A stretch of 51,861 nt of DNA from an uncultured Eubacteriales bacterium (GTDB taxonomy: Bacteria; Bacillota; Clostridia; Lachnospirales; Lachnospiraceae). The position numbers and the translations under genes are program-made. The stretch lies in contig CASFID010000072.1 of NCBI GenBank assembly GCA_949294665.1, positions 1 to 51,861 of the forward strand. The letters run 5' to 3'. Shown piece after piece: positions 16,947 to 25,150 of this stretch. The number at the start of each line of letters is the position of its first letter. Within the stretch, counting starts at the first letter, position 1. The notes under the pieces were generated by a model. The model did no database searches. It saw only the letters and a program-made list of their open reading frames with translations, and was not told the origin of the DNA.

Positions 16947-18110
16947 ATGGAACTTATTGTCACAAATATCGGGAAACTGGTCAGTGGAGATATTACACAG
17001 CCGCTGCTCGATGCGGACACGATATATATCAAAGACGGATTATTCGAGGAGATCGGGAATCAAGAGATACTCAAGAGACATCCGGGTGCGCGCGTGCTCG
17101 ATGTGAACGGAGTCACAGTGGCCCCGGGCCTGATTGATTCACACTGCCATCCCTGCATCGGTGATTACACATTCCGGCAGAAAGCAGCCGATTTTCTGGA
17201 AAGCGAGATCCATGGAGGCTGTACGACGCTGATCTCAGCCGGGGAACCACACTTCCCGGGCAGACCTACGGATGCAGCGGGAGCAAAAGCACAGGCGATA
17301 TTTGTCTCTAAGACTTTCCGCAACAAGTCTCCTCTGGGCGCCAAAGTACACGGAGGGGCTCTCATCCTGGAAAAGGGAATGACAGAAAAAGATTTTGAAG
17401 AAATGGAGCGGGAAGGAGTATGGCTTGTCGGCGAGATCGGTCTGGGAAGCGTGAAATCTCCGGAAGAAGCCGCGCCTCTCGTGGAGATCGCAAAACGCCA
17501 TGGATTTAAAGTCCACATGCACACAGGAGGCACGTCTATCCCGGGAAGTTCCACTGTGACAGCAGACGACGTGATACGGACGAATCCTACAGTGGCATCC
17601 CACTGTAACGGCGGACCGACAGCAGTGTCGGTCAAAGAGGTAGACCGTATCATCAGCGAAACGGATGTGGCGGTAGAGATCGTTCAGTGCGGGAACTACA
17701 GGGTGGCAAAGCACATTTATGAGAAAGTGCTTGAACTGGGAAAAGAAGACAGGGTGATTTTCGGAAACGACGCCCCTTCTGGCACCGGTTTCGTCTCTCT
17801 CGGAATCCTGCGGAACGTATGCTATGCCAGCCTGTGCGGCATCGCACCGGAGAAAGCGATCGCCATGGCGAGCGGAAATACGGCGCGTACATTCGGGCTG
17901 AACACAGGTATGATCGCTCCCGGAAGAGAAGCGGACATGATCTGTCTGGACGCACCGATCGGTTCGGTAGGAGAGGACGCCCTCGCGGCGATCGATGCAG
18001 GCGATATCCCGGCCGTCACATATATTATCGTGGACGGAGAAGTGATCGTGGAGAAGAGCCGCAACACACCGCCGGGAAATCATATGCCGGAATTCAGGGA
18101 CGAAAGATAA
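16947..18110 (+). CDS. Enamidase (amidohydrolase superfamily)
   Basis: The start was chosen at MELIVTNIGKLVSGD, seven bases after AAAGGAGG. The 387-residue metal-dependent amidohydrolase shows H66/H68 (DSHCHP), E163 (VGEIGLG, in place of the carboxylated Lys), H190/H192 (VHMHTGG), H219 (ASHCNGG) and D275 (FGNDAPSGTG). Long stretches match my memory of Eubacterium barkeri enamidase, a binuclear Fe-Zn enzyme that hydrolyses 1,4,5,6-tetrahydro-6-oxonicotinate to ammonia and 2-formylglutarate. It is the key reason to read the locus as heterocycle fermentation. A related cyclic enamide could be the true substrate. Confidence 0.85.
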   Translation: MELIVTNIGKLVSGDITQPLLDADTIYIKDGLFEEIGNQEILKRHPGARVLDVNGVTVAPGLIDSHCHPCIGDYTFRQKAADFLESEIHGGCTTLISAGEPHFPGRPTDAAGAKAQAIFVSKTFRNKSPLGAKVHGGALILEKGMTEKDFEEMEREGVWLVGEIGLGSVKSPEEAAPLVEIAKRHGFKVHMHTGGTSIPGSSTVTADDVIRTNPTVASHCNGGPTAVSVKEVDRIISETDVAVEIVQCGNYRVAKHIYEKVLELGKEDRVIFGNDAPSGTGFVSLGILRNVCYASLCGIAPEKAIAMASGNTARTFGLNTGMIAPGREADMICLDAPIGSVGEDALAAIDAGDIPAVTYIIVDGEVIVEKSRNTPPGNHMPEFRDER

Positions 18111-18158
18111 CAGAAAGAAATACAACAGCACAATGAAATATGAAAGGAGTAATTTGCT

Positions 18159-18791
18159 ATGGCTGGTTTTAGCGAGCATTATACAAATCTGAAAAAGGAA
18201 CTTAATCTGAGGAAAACAGCGATCCTGATCGTAGATATGATGAATGACTTTTGTAAGCCGGGCGGGAAAATGGTGCTTGACGACGGATATATTGTCGTAG
18301 AGCCCATCCAGCGTCTGGTAGAGGAAGGGAGAAAACATGGGATCCCGATCGTATGGATCTGTCAGAAATACCGTAAGGACAAGTACGACAAAGTGACGGA
18401 GAAACGTGAAGGAACATGCTATGAAGGAACATGGGGCGGCGAGCAGATTGAAGATCTCCCGATCCTGCCGGAAGATTATGTCGTAAACAAGCGCCGTTAC
18501 AGCGGATTTTTCCAGACAGATCTGGATCTTACTCTGAGAGATATGGGATGTGAAAAAGTAATTGTAGGCGGGGTAGTGACGAATATTTGCGTACGCGGAA
18601 CGGTTGCGGATGCATTCCAGCTTGACTATGACGTATTTGTTCCGAAAGATGCTGTCCGTGCAACGAGCGACCGCGAACAGGAGTCACAGTTATGGGATTT
18701 TGAGACTCACTTCGCCACGGTGACGACAGTCGACGAACTGATCGAGGCGATGGCTGACCTGAAGCCGGAGGACGCCTGCAGGATACACTAG
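18159..18791 (+). CDS. Isochorismatase-like cysteine amidohydrolase
   Basis: The 210-residue protein has the isochorismatase-fold triad D26 (LIVDMMNDF), K111 (VVNKRRYSGF) and C144 (GGVVTNICVRG). The D-x-H metal site of nicotinamidase is absent, so PncA activity is unlikely. Relatives hydrolyse maleamate, carbamoylsarcosine, biuret or ureidoacrylate. In this locus it could release ammonia from an open-chain amide, or hydrolyse a substrate amide before ring opening; both are inferences. It lies 48 bases after the enamidase gene in the same orientation. Confidence 0.88.
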   Translation: MAGFSEHYTNLKKELNLRKTAILIVDMMNDFCKPGGKMVLDDGYIVVEPIQRLVEEGRKHGIPIVWICQKYRKDKYDKVTEKREGTCYEGTWGGEQIEDLPILPEDYVVNKRRYSGFFQTDLDLTLRDMGCEKVIVGGVVTNICVRGTVADAFQLDYDVFVPKDAVRATSDREQESQLWDFETHFATVTTVDELIEAMADLKPEDACRIH

Positions 18792-18828
18792 AAAGAAATA
18801 CATATCAGACAGATCTATCAAGCGATGA

Positions 18829-18860
18829 GTACCGGGCGGCTTCCTGTAAGTCCCCGGTAC
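18829..18860 (+). repeat. Intergenic hairpin before RraA 2
   Basis: GTACCGGG (18829-18836) pairs perfectly with CCCGGTAC (18853-18860) across a 16-base loop. No T-run follows; the next gene's AGGAGG begins about 8 bases later. It may stabilise or process the operon mRNA. Confidence 0.45.
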
Positions 18861-18876
18861 CGGACAGGAGGTATAT

Positions 18877-19542
18877 ATGGGAGTTCTGACACAGGAATTA
18901 AGAGAAAGACTTGAAAAATTATCTACAACGAATGTTTCCGATGCGCTGGACGCACTTGGACTGAAAGGATCGACATATGGCGTGAACAAAATGTACGAAG
19001 GCTGCCGGAAGATCATCGGAGAAGCCGTCACAATGAAAGTAGTCGCTGCGGGACTTACAAAGTCCACCACACATATGGGCGTAAACGCGATCGAGGCGGC
19101 GAAAGAAGGCGATGTGATCGTAATCGACAACGGCGGACGCATTGATGCGAATTGCTGGGGCGGTGTTTTAAGTACGGGAGCAAAATATAAAGGAGTATCC
19201 GGAGTCGTTATCGACGGTGCGTGCCGCGATCTGGATGAGTGTATGGAACTTGATTTCCCGGTCTATGCCCGCGCAACGATCTGTGCGACGGCACGCGGCA
19301 GAGTCATGGAAGAAGCGACCAATGTTATGGTTTCCTTCCACGGCGTTCAGGTCCGCCCGGGCGATATTGTTATGGCAGATATTACGGGCGTAGTCTTTAT
19401 CCCTCAGGAACGTGCGCAGGACGTTGTCTCAAAGGCAGAGACGCTCCATGAAAAAGAGGAGGCGATGTGCAGAGACATCAGATCTGGTATGTCGATGAAG
19501 GAAGTGGACACAAAATATAATTATGAAAATATGCTGAAATAG
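18877..19542 (+). CDS. RraA/HMG-aldolase family protein 2 (canonical)
   Basis: The 221-residue protein keeps the canonical family residues: VIDNGGRIDANCWGG, GVVIDGACRD (Arg-Asp) and the C-terminal GVxxxPQE stretch. This is the most aldolase-like of the three homologues in the locus. Family enzymes split 4-hydroxy-4-methyl-2-oxoglutarate-type acids to pyruvate with a divalent metal and also decarboxylate oxaloacetate. A strong AGGAGG precedes the ATG, and the third homologue starts 20 bases after the stop. It may provide the carbon-carbon cleavage that ends the pathway. A regulator-of-RNase role is unlikely in this context. Confidence 0.88.
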   Translation: MGVLTQELRERLEKLSTTNVSDALDALGLKGSTYGVNKMYEGCRKIIGEAVTMKVVAAGLTKSTTHMGVNAIEAAKEGDVIVIDNGGRIDANCWGGVLSTGAKYKGVSGVVIDGACRDLDECMELDFPVYARATICATARGRVMEEATNVMVSFHGVQVRPGDIVMADITGVVFIPQERAQDVVSKAETLHEKEEAMCRDIRSGMSMKEVDTKYNYENMLK

Positions 19543-19562
19543 ATGCAGGGAGGGAGGAGCTT

Positions 19563-20231
19563 ATGAATATTCCGAAATTAGCGCCGGAGATAATAGAGGC
19601 TTATAAGTCTCTGGATTCCACAAGCATCTCTGATGCGATGGACCGTCTTGGGATCCCGTCCGGTCTGTATCATCTCAAACCGGTCACTCCCGGCAAAGTG
19701 ATGTGCGGACAGGCATTTACGGTCAGATATGTTCCGTGCGGCGAAGTGAAAGGCACAGTTGGCGATTTCCTGGACGACGTGGAACCGGGACAGGTCTGCG
19801 TGCTGGATAACGGCGGCAGAGATTACTGTACCGTATGGGGCGATATTATGGCTCTGTATGCGTCCATGCGGAAGATAGCCGGAACGGTCATCTATGGAGT
19901 GTGCCGTGATGTGAAGGATGTAAGAAAGATAGGATATCCGATCTTTTCTCTGGGACATTATATGGTTACAGGCAAAGACCGGGTAGAAGTAGCCGAGGTC
20001 AATGGTCCGGTGACGATAGCAGATATAAAGGTGTGTCCCGGCGACCTGATCTTCGGGGACGATACGGGCGCTCTGTGCGTACCCTACGACAGAGTGGAAG
20101 AAGTCCTGCAAATAGCGAAAGAAATAGAGGATAAGGAAGAGCGCATCCGACAGGCTCTGCATGAGGGAGTCTCGCTCCGTGAGGCCAGAGCAAAAACAGG
20201 ATATCATCATTTGCAGACAAGACAAGAATAA
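19563..20231 (+). CDS. RraA/HMG-aldolase family protein 3
   Basis: The 222-residue homologue has VLDNGGRDYCTVWGD, TVIYGVCRD and GDDTGALCVP. The GGVL of copy 2 is replaced by GDIM and the ID before G is replaced by IY, so substrate or activity probably differs. It lies directly after copy 2 and 18 bases before a GTG-started 2-hydroxyacid dehydrogenase. Three divergent members in one locus argue for distinct steps or a hetero-oligomer rather than dosage. Confidence 0.87.
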   Translation: MNIPKLAPEIIEAYKSLDSTSISDAMDRLGIPSGLYHLKPVTPGKVMCGQAFTVRYVPCGEVKGTVGDFLDDVEPGQVCVLDNGGRDYCTVWGDIMALYASMRKIAGTVIYGVCRDVKDVRKIGYPIFSLGHYMVTGKDRVEVAEVNGPVTIADIKVCPGDLIFGDDTGALCVPYDRVEEVLQIAKEIEDKEERIRQALHEGVSLREARAKTGYHHLQTRQE

Positions 20232-20249
20232 GAGAATGGAGGGGCAGAT

Positions 20250-21191
20250 GTGGGTATAAATGTATTATATCTGGACAAAATGAATGAACCAATGGAAAGG
20301 ATGATCCTGGAGATGTGTCCGCCGGATGTAGATCTCAGATTCCTTCAGCCGAACATAGGGAAGAAAGGGGCTCTGGAAGATGCGGAATGTCTGTTTGACA
20401 CAACATTCCAGGTCACCAGGGAGATCATCGATCAGACTCCGAACCTGAAACTCATACAGAGGACGGGCGTGGGTGTGGACATGGTAGATACAGCTTATGC
20501 AAAAGAGAAAAATATCCCTGTATCGATCTGCCGGGGGTTCAATTCGTCCTCGGTGGCGGAACTGGCGATACTTGATATGCTGGCGCTTTACCGCCACATC
20601 ATCGATCTTACCGTACTGAGCAGAAAAAAGGAATGGCATACGTGGACATTCCGGCATGAGAGTTTTGAACTGCTGGGCAAAACGATCGGCATTATCGGAG
20701 GCGGCGCGATCGGCCGCGAAGTGATGAAAAGGGTAAAAGCATTTGGCGCGGAGGTGATCTACAGCGACGTTGTGAGAATGGACCGCTCTCTTGAGGACCA
20801 GCTTGGCTGCCGGTATGTTGATTTTGAGGAACTGATCCGGACATCAGATATCATCAGTATCCATGCGCCGCTTCTTGAAAGTACCAGGGGAATGATAGGA
20901 GCAGAACAATTCAGGATGATGAAAGACACTGCTCTCCTGATCAATACGGCCCGCGGTCAGATCGTGGATGCAGACGCACTCATAGATGCACTCAGGACAG
21001 GCAAAATATGGGGAGCGGCAGTGGACGCTTTCGAGCCCGAAGATCCGATGTTCGGCGTGGAACTGGATAATCTGATCGCCACTCCGCATGTGGGAGCCGC
21101 GACTTACGACAACTATTACCGTGTCTATAAGTTCGGACTGGAAAACGCTCAGCGGATCGCCGCAGGAAAAGAACCTCTGGGCTGTCTGTGA
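20250..21191 (+). CDS. D-isomer-specific 2-hydroxyacid dehydrogenase
   Basis: The start is GTG at 20250 with GGAGGGG five bases upstream. The 313-residue protein has the two-lobed formate/glycerate dehydrogenase fold. The NAD-binding motif is IGGGAIGREV near 150, catalytic Arg lies in INTARGQIVDA, and the catalytic His in TPHVGAAT. It would interconvert a 2-oxo and a 2-hydroxy acid with NAD(H), which could regenerate NAD+ during fermentation or supply the substrate for the LarA-like isomerase. It is the last enzyme gene before a separately promoted transporter. Confidence 0.92.
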   Translation: MGINVLYLDKMNEPMERMILEMCPPDVDLRFLQPNIGKKGALEDAECLFDTTFQVTREIIDQTPNLKLIQRTGVGVDMVDTAYAKEKNIPVSICRGFNSSSVAELAILDMLALYRHIIDLTVLSRKKEWHTWTFRHESFELLGKTIGIIGGGAIGREVMKRVKAFGAEVIYSDVVRMDRSLEDQLGCRYVDFEELIRTSDIISIHAPLLESTRGMIGAEQFRMMKDTALLINTARGQIVDADALIDALRTGKIWGAAVDAFEPEDPMFGVELDNLIATPHVGAATYDNYYRVYKFGLENAQRIAAGKEPLGCL

Positions 21192-21202
21192 TCATGGAAC
21201 AG

Positions 21203-21277
21203 AGCGGGATATTATAAAGCGGCTTGACATTTCGGGGGAAAAAGGCCAGAATAGAAAAAGTGCGATAATATCCCGCT
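21203..21277 (+). promoter_or_regulatory. Promoter framed by a 13-base inverted repeat
   Basis: AGCGGGATATTAT (21203-21215) and its exact complement (21265-21277) flank TTGACA (21224-21229) and CAGAAT (21247-21252), spaced 17 bases. The right arm lies at about +15. The arrangement suits a looping repressor, or a large hairpin that also ends the upstream operon. It drives the AEC transporter. Confidence 0.55.
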
Positions 21278-21306
21278 TTGCGCGGCATAAGGATGGAGAA
21301 TGATAT

Positions 21307-22251
21307 ATGGATAACCTGATCTTTAGTCTGAACGCTACTGTTCCGGTGTTTCTGCTGATGATCCTCGGTCTGGTATTTAAAAAGATCGGGTGGATAGACG
21401 ATGCTTTTGCATCAAAGATGAATCAGTTCGTTTATATGGGACCGCTGCCGGTCCTTCTCTTTGAGGACCTGGCAACGGTCGATTTTACGCAGGTATGGGA
21501 TATCAGTTTCCTGCTGTTCTGTTTTGGATCGACATTTGTCTGCATCCTGATCTCTGCCGCAGCATCCGGCCTGCTCAGAGACCGCGGTCAGCGGGGGGAG
21601 TTCATACAGGCGTCCTACCGCAGCAGCGCCGCTCTGCTGGGCATTGCATTTATCCAGAATATATATGGCAATGCAGGTCTTGCTCCGCTGATGATCATAG
21701 GGTGTGTTCCTCTGTATAACATCATGGCAGTCGTCATACTCACTTTTTTCCATCCGGAACAGAAGAAAATAGGGAAAGAAATGTGGGCGGCAACTTTAAA
21801 AGGTGTTGTCACGAATCCTACCGTACTCGGCATTGCCGCCGGGTTCTGCTGGTCTGCACTTAAGCTCCCCATGCCGTCTATCCTGGAGAAAACAGTGTCC
21901 GATATCGGCGCTGTGGCGACGCCGCTCGGACTGATGGCGCTGGGAGCAAGCTTTGATCTGAAAAAGGCATTTGAGAAGATCAGGCCTGCCATTGCCGCCT
22001 CTGGAATGAAGCTTATCCTGTTTGCAGCTATGTTCCTTCCTGTAGCCGTCTGGATGGGCTTTCGCAGGGAAGAACTGGTGGCCATCCTTGTCATGCTCAG
22101 TTCGGCCACGACTGTGAGCTGTTATGTAATGGCGCGGAATATGGGGTATGACGGCGTTCTGACGTCAAGTGTCGTCATGCTCACGACTATGCTCAGCGCG
22201 TTTACGATGACGGGATGGCTGTACATATTGAGGAGCATGGGGATGGTGTAA
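21307..22251 (+). CDS. AEC-family transporter
   Basis: The 314-residue membrane protein with about ten hydrophobic segments belongs to the auxin-efflux-carrier family. Bacterial members move mono- and dicarboxylates such as malate, malonate or lactate. Its N-terminal half has the typical GLVFKKIGWID start and a charged cytoplasmic loop near 150-165. GGATGGAGAA precedes the ATG. Placed at the end of the island with its own promoter, it is a good candidate to export the acid end-product or import an acid co-substrate. It is convergent with the acetyltransferase. Confidence 0.88.
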   Translation: MDNLIFSLNATVPVFLLMILGLVFKKIGWIDDAFASKMNQFVYMGPLPVLLFEDLATVDFTQVWDISFLLFCFGSTFVCILISAAASGLLRDRGQRGEFIQASYRSSAALLGIAFIQNIYGNAGLAPLMIIGCVPLYNIMAVVILTFFHPEQKKIGKEMWAATLKGVVTNPTVLGIAAGFCWSALKLPMPSILEKTVSDIGAVATPLGLMALGASFDLKKAFEKIRPAIAASGMKLILFAAMFLPVAVWMGFRREELVAILVMLSSATTVSCYVMARNMGYDGVLTSSVVMLTTMLSAFTMTGWLYILRSMGMV

Positions 22252-22270
22252 GCTTTACAAGCGCGCGTGT

Positions 22271-22906
22271 TCAGAGTGTTTTTCCCTCTGATTTCAGGAT
22301 ATACGCCCAGGCTTCGGCGTCGAACTCCCGGTCTTTATAGTAGTATCTCTTGTCCTCTTCTGTGATCTGCTTTATCACCCGGCATGGATTCCCGGCTGCG
22401 ACTACCCAGTCGGGGATATCTTTTGTCACTACACTTCCCGCGCCGATGACAGTGTTGTTTCCGATGTGAACGCCCGGCATGATGACAGTGTTTCCTCCGA
22501 TCCACACATTGTCTCCGATCGTCACGCTGATGCCGTACTCATACATGGAATTGCGGGAGACGGGATGAAGCGGATGCCCTGCCGTGTAGACAGCTACATT
22601 GGGAGCCAGCTGACAGTTGTCTCCGATCGTAACTTTCGCCACATCGATGATGGTACAGTTGTAGTTTGCGAAAAAGTTCTTCCCGACTTCAATATGGGAG
22701 CCGTAGTCACAGTAGAACGGCGGATTGATAAATGCGTTCTCAGATTTCCCAAGCAGTTCTCTGACGATCTTTCCGATCTCGTCGAAGTCAGAACGATCTA
22801 CTGTGTTCAGATGCTGCAGGATCCTCCGGCATACTTTCTGCTCTTCCATTACAGATTCGTCGGAGATGTATGCCATCTCCCGGTCTCTTCTTTCGATATT
22901 ATTCAT
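22271..22906 (-). CDS. Maltose/sugar O-acetyltransferase (hexapeptide repeat)
   Basis: The start was chosen at MNNIERRDREMAY with AAGGAG seven bases upstream. The 211-residue protein has the short N-terminal helical Mac domain and a left-handed beta-helix of hexapeptide repeats (about 70-190), with the catalytic His in YTAGHPL. The ending AGNPCRVIKQI is typical of maltose/galactoside acetyltransferases that move acetyl from acetyl-CoA to sugars. It lies downstream of a GH31 glucosidase on the same strand, which fits a sugar role. Confidence 0.9.
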   Translation of the reverse strand: MNNIERRDREMAYISDESVMEEQKVCRRILQHLNTVDRSDFDEIGKIVRELLGKSENAFINPPFYCDYGSHIEVGKNFFANYNCTIIDVAKVTIGDNCQLAPNVAVYTAGHPLHPVSRNSMYEYGISVTIGDNVWIGGNTVIMPGVHIGNNTVIGAGSVVTKDIPDWVVAAGNPCRVIKQITEEDKRYYYKDREFDAEAWAYILKSEGKTL

Positions 22907-22981
22907 AATGCTTACTCCTTGAATACAGTTGATTTTTATTTCCGGATATGCCGACACCGGAGCCGGCAGGTTCAGATAAGA

Positions 22982-25009
22982 TCAGTATCTAAGTGTCCGG
23001 CAGTTTTTGGACAGATCGTAATCGCTGCTTACTCCGTCATCGTCATAGAGCGTGTATTCAGCTCCTTCATAACCGATCATCCGTATCGTATCCGTATTGA
23101 TCTTATCCACGCATTCTGCGACGTCGGCTATCGGGATACACTTGCCGGAGCGGATGAAGAGCGGTACTTCATTGAGGGCGACATCCACATAGTGGATCCC
23201 CTTTTTAAGGACTTCCTCAGAGACAGTCCCGTCCGGCAGGAATTTGACGAATTTCATTTCTTCCGGGAGATAGACGTAACGTCCTTTTCCATTCTGTTCA
23301 TAGACAGGAGCGATCATGATCTCACCGCCGATCATAAGCTGGTCCTCAATGCGGGACGCCATCCTGTCGTCAGGATAGACGAATGCCAGCGGTTTGAAAT
23401 ACAGATCATCGCCCAGTGCAGCCTTCATGTATTCGCTGTAAAGATAAGGCAGCAGGCGGTATCTTACACCGATCACATGGCGGAAATCCTCAATGTTCTC
23501 AAATTGATAACATTCCTGTTCTCTTGTGCCAAGGGCAGAGTGGTTCCTCATAAGCGGAGTGAAGATCCCAAGAGCAAGAAAACGCAGCAGCAGATCTCTT
23601 GTCGTATCGGAGCCAAAACCTCCCAGATCAGCGCCGACATAAAGGAAACCACACATGTTAAGCGAAGGCAGCATCTTCAGATTGAGCAGGATATGAGACC
23701 ACCAGGATTTGTTGTCTCCTGTCCATATGCCGCCATAGCGATGCATTCCGATATAGGAGGAGCGGGAGAACAGGAGGAATCGTCTGTCCGGGTCGATGCG
23801 ATAAAACGCTTCGCCCGCCGCTCGTGTCATGTTAAAACCGAAGAGATTGTGCACTTTATCGTGGCGGATCTTCTTACCGTTTACGTTATGGTAAAATCTG
23901 CGGTAGTCGGCCGCGCTGTTGGAGAGACTTCCAAGTTTATCTCCGAGCTGCCACACGCCGATATCCTCCGGCGAGGAAGAACTTTTGCCGCTCCCGTCCC
24001 AGTTGGAGGTTCCTGTCTCTGCAAACTTGCGCGCCATTTCTTTTGCCTCTTCAAGCCCTTCCGTGGAATAGAAGATCGCAGGCTCGTTCATATCATTCCA
24101 GAATCCTTCGATCCCCTGATCTGTGAGAAAACGGTACTTGTCGCCAAACCATTTCCGGGCTTCAGGATTGAGGACGTCCGGGAAATGTGTGTCTCCGGGC
24201 CAGACTGCAGCTACGAAATCGCTGCCGTCCTCTCGCTGGCAGAAGTAACGGTTCTTTACCCCCTCTTCATACACATCATACCCGTCCTCGATCTTAACGC
24301 CCGCATCGATGATGGGGATCAGACGGATATCCTGCTCTTTCATATCCCGGACAAATTCCGGAAAGTCAGAGAACTCGTCGCTGAGAGTAAAATCTTTGTA
24401 GGAATCCATATAATCGATATCCATATAGAGCATATCCAGGGGGATATGGTTTTCGCGGTAGCCGCGCGCCACTTTCCTGAAGTCCTCTTTTGTCTTATAA
24501 CCCCATCGGCTCTGACCGAAGCCAAAAGCAAATTTGGGCGGGATATAACTCTGCCCTATGATATGACGGAACTGTTTCACGATATCGTAAGGACTGTCCC
24601 CGTCTATTACATACAGCGCAAGGTCCGCGTCTTCACAGGAAACTTTCAGGGTGTCCATGCGTGTGTAGCCGATGTCAAAGGTCAGCTTTGACGGATAGTC
24701 AAAGAACAGACCGAAATTCTCTTTTCCTGAGACCACGATAAAATTGTGGGCGGCATAGAGGGAACGTTTGTCCTCCGTGTGGTCCGGATCATCCGAACAG
24801 TCGCTGATATAACAATATCCGCGCTTGTTGATCCCGCGGTTGGCCTCGCCCAGCCCATAGACGATGTCGTCCTCCCCCATAAGATATGTGAAACAGAAGC
24901 CGTCTTCCGTACTGATGACGCCGTATGCGGGCGCATCCGCCGCTGCGGGAATGTTTTCGACGACGGCCTCCGTCTCAACCGGTGTTCCGTAGATATATTT
25001 TCGGATCAT
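22982..25009 (-). CDS. Glycoside hydrolase family 31 alpha-glucosidase-like enzyme
   Basis: The start is MIRKYIYGTPVE, with AAAGGAGA seven bases upstream. The 675-residue protein has the GH31 N-terminal beta domain and a catalytic barrel. The nucleophile is D306 (GFWNDMNEP) and the acid/base D432 (WTGDNKS), with FGFGQSRWGY at the barrel entrance and RSSYIGMHRYGG downstream. A 60-residue insertion between about 320 and 380 contains a Ser-rich stretch. There is no signal peptide, so it acts in the cytoplasm on imported alpha-glucosides or alpha-xylosides. Substrate choice cannot be read. It may be co-transcribed with the acetyltransferase 75 bases downstream. Confidence 0.93.
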   Translation of the reverse strand: MIRKYIYGTPVETEAVVENIPAAADAPAYGVISTEDGFCFTYLMGEDDIVYGLGEANRGINKRGYCYISDCSDDPDHTEDKRSLYAAHNFIVVSGKENFGLFFDYPSKLTFDIGYTRMDTLKVSCEDADLALYVIDGDSPYDIVKQFRHIIGQSYIPPKFAFGFGQSRWGYKTKEDFRKVARGYRENHIPLDMLYMDIDYMDSYKDFTLSDEFSDFPEFVRDMKEQDIRLIPIIDAGVKIEDGYDVYEEGVKNRYFCQREDGSDFVAAVWPGDTHFPDVLNPEARKWFGDKYRFLTDQGIEGFWNDMNEPAIFYSTEGLEEAKEMARKFAETGTSNWDGSGKSSSSPEDIGVWQLGDKLGSLSNSAADYRRFYHNVNGKKIRHDKVHNLFGFNMTRAAGEAFYRIDPDRRFLLFSRSSYIGMHRYGGIWTGDNKSWWSHILLNLKMLPSLNMCGFLYVGADLGGFGSDTTRDLLLRFLALGIFTPLMRNHSALGTREQECYQFENIEDFRHVIGVRYRLLPYLYSEYMKAALGDDLYFKPLAFVYPDDRMASRIEDQLMIGGEIMIAPVYEQNGKGRYVYLPEEMKFVKFLPDGTVSEEVLKKGIHYVDVALNEVPLFIRSGKCIPIADVAECVDKINTDTIRMIGYEGAEYTLYDDDGVSSDYDLSKNCRTLRY

Positions 25010-25059
25010 GTCTGTCTCTCCTTTCGTATTGCGCAAAATGGTTAGTATGATTACGCTAC

Positions 25060-25073
25060 AGTATTATAATACT
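25060..25073. promoter_or_regulatory. 14-base perfect palindrome over GH31 -10 element
   Basis: AGTATTATAATACT is fully self-complementary and includes a minus-strand TATAAT (25063-25068). It lies about 54 bases upstream of the GH31 start. No good -35 is present, so an activator or repressor at the palindrome is possible. Confidence 0.45.
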
Positions 25074-25150
25074 TTGCCGAAAAGAAGACTTGCAGTATTC
25101 TGCATAATTATAACATAATCATGCGGTCTGTGATCCGGACTATACTCCTT

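Noticed and set aside
17235-18338. A 367-codon minus-strand frame across the enamidase and amidase genes
   Set aside because: It runs antisense to two well-supported genes and has no ribosome site; composition is typical of antisense frames.
18159-18791. Nicotinamidase (PncA) as the identity of the isochorismatase-like protein
   Set aside because: The nicotinamide pathway context is tempting, but the D-x-H metal-binding motif of nicotinamidases is absent; only the Asp-Lys-Cys triad is present.
22466-24691. A 741-codon open frame on the plus strand opposite the GH31 gene and acetyltransferase
   Set aside because: It has no ribosome site and its product is rich in His, Cys and Arg with no recognisable domain. 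The opposite strand carries all GH31 catalytic motifs and a good start. It is a codon-bias shadow.
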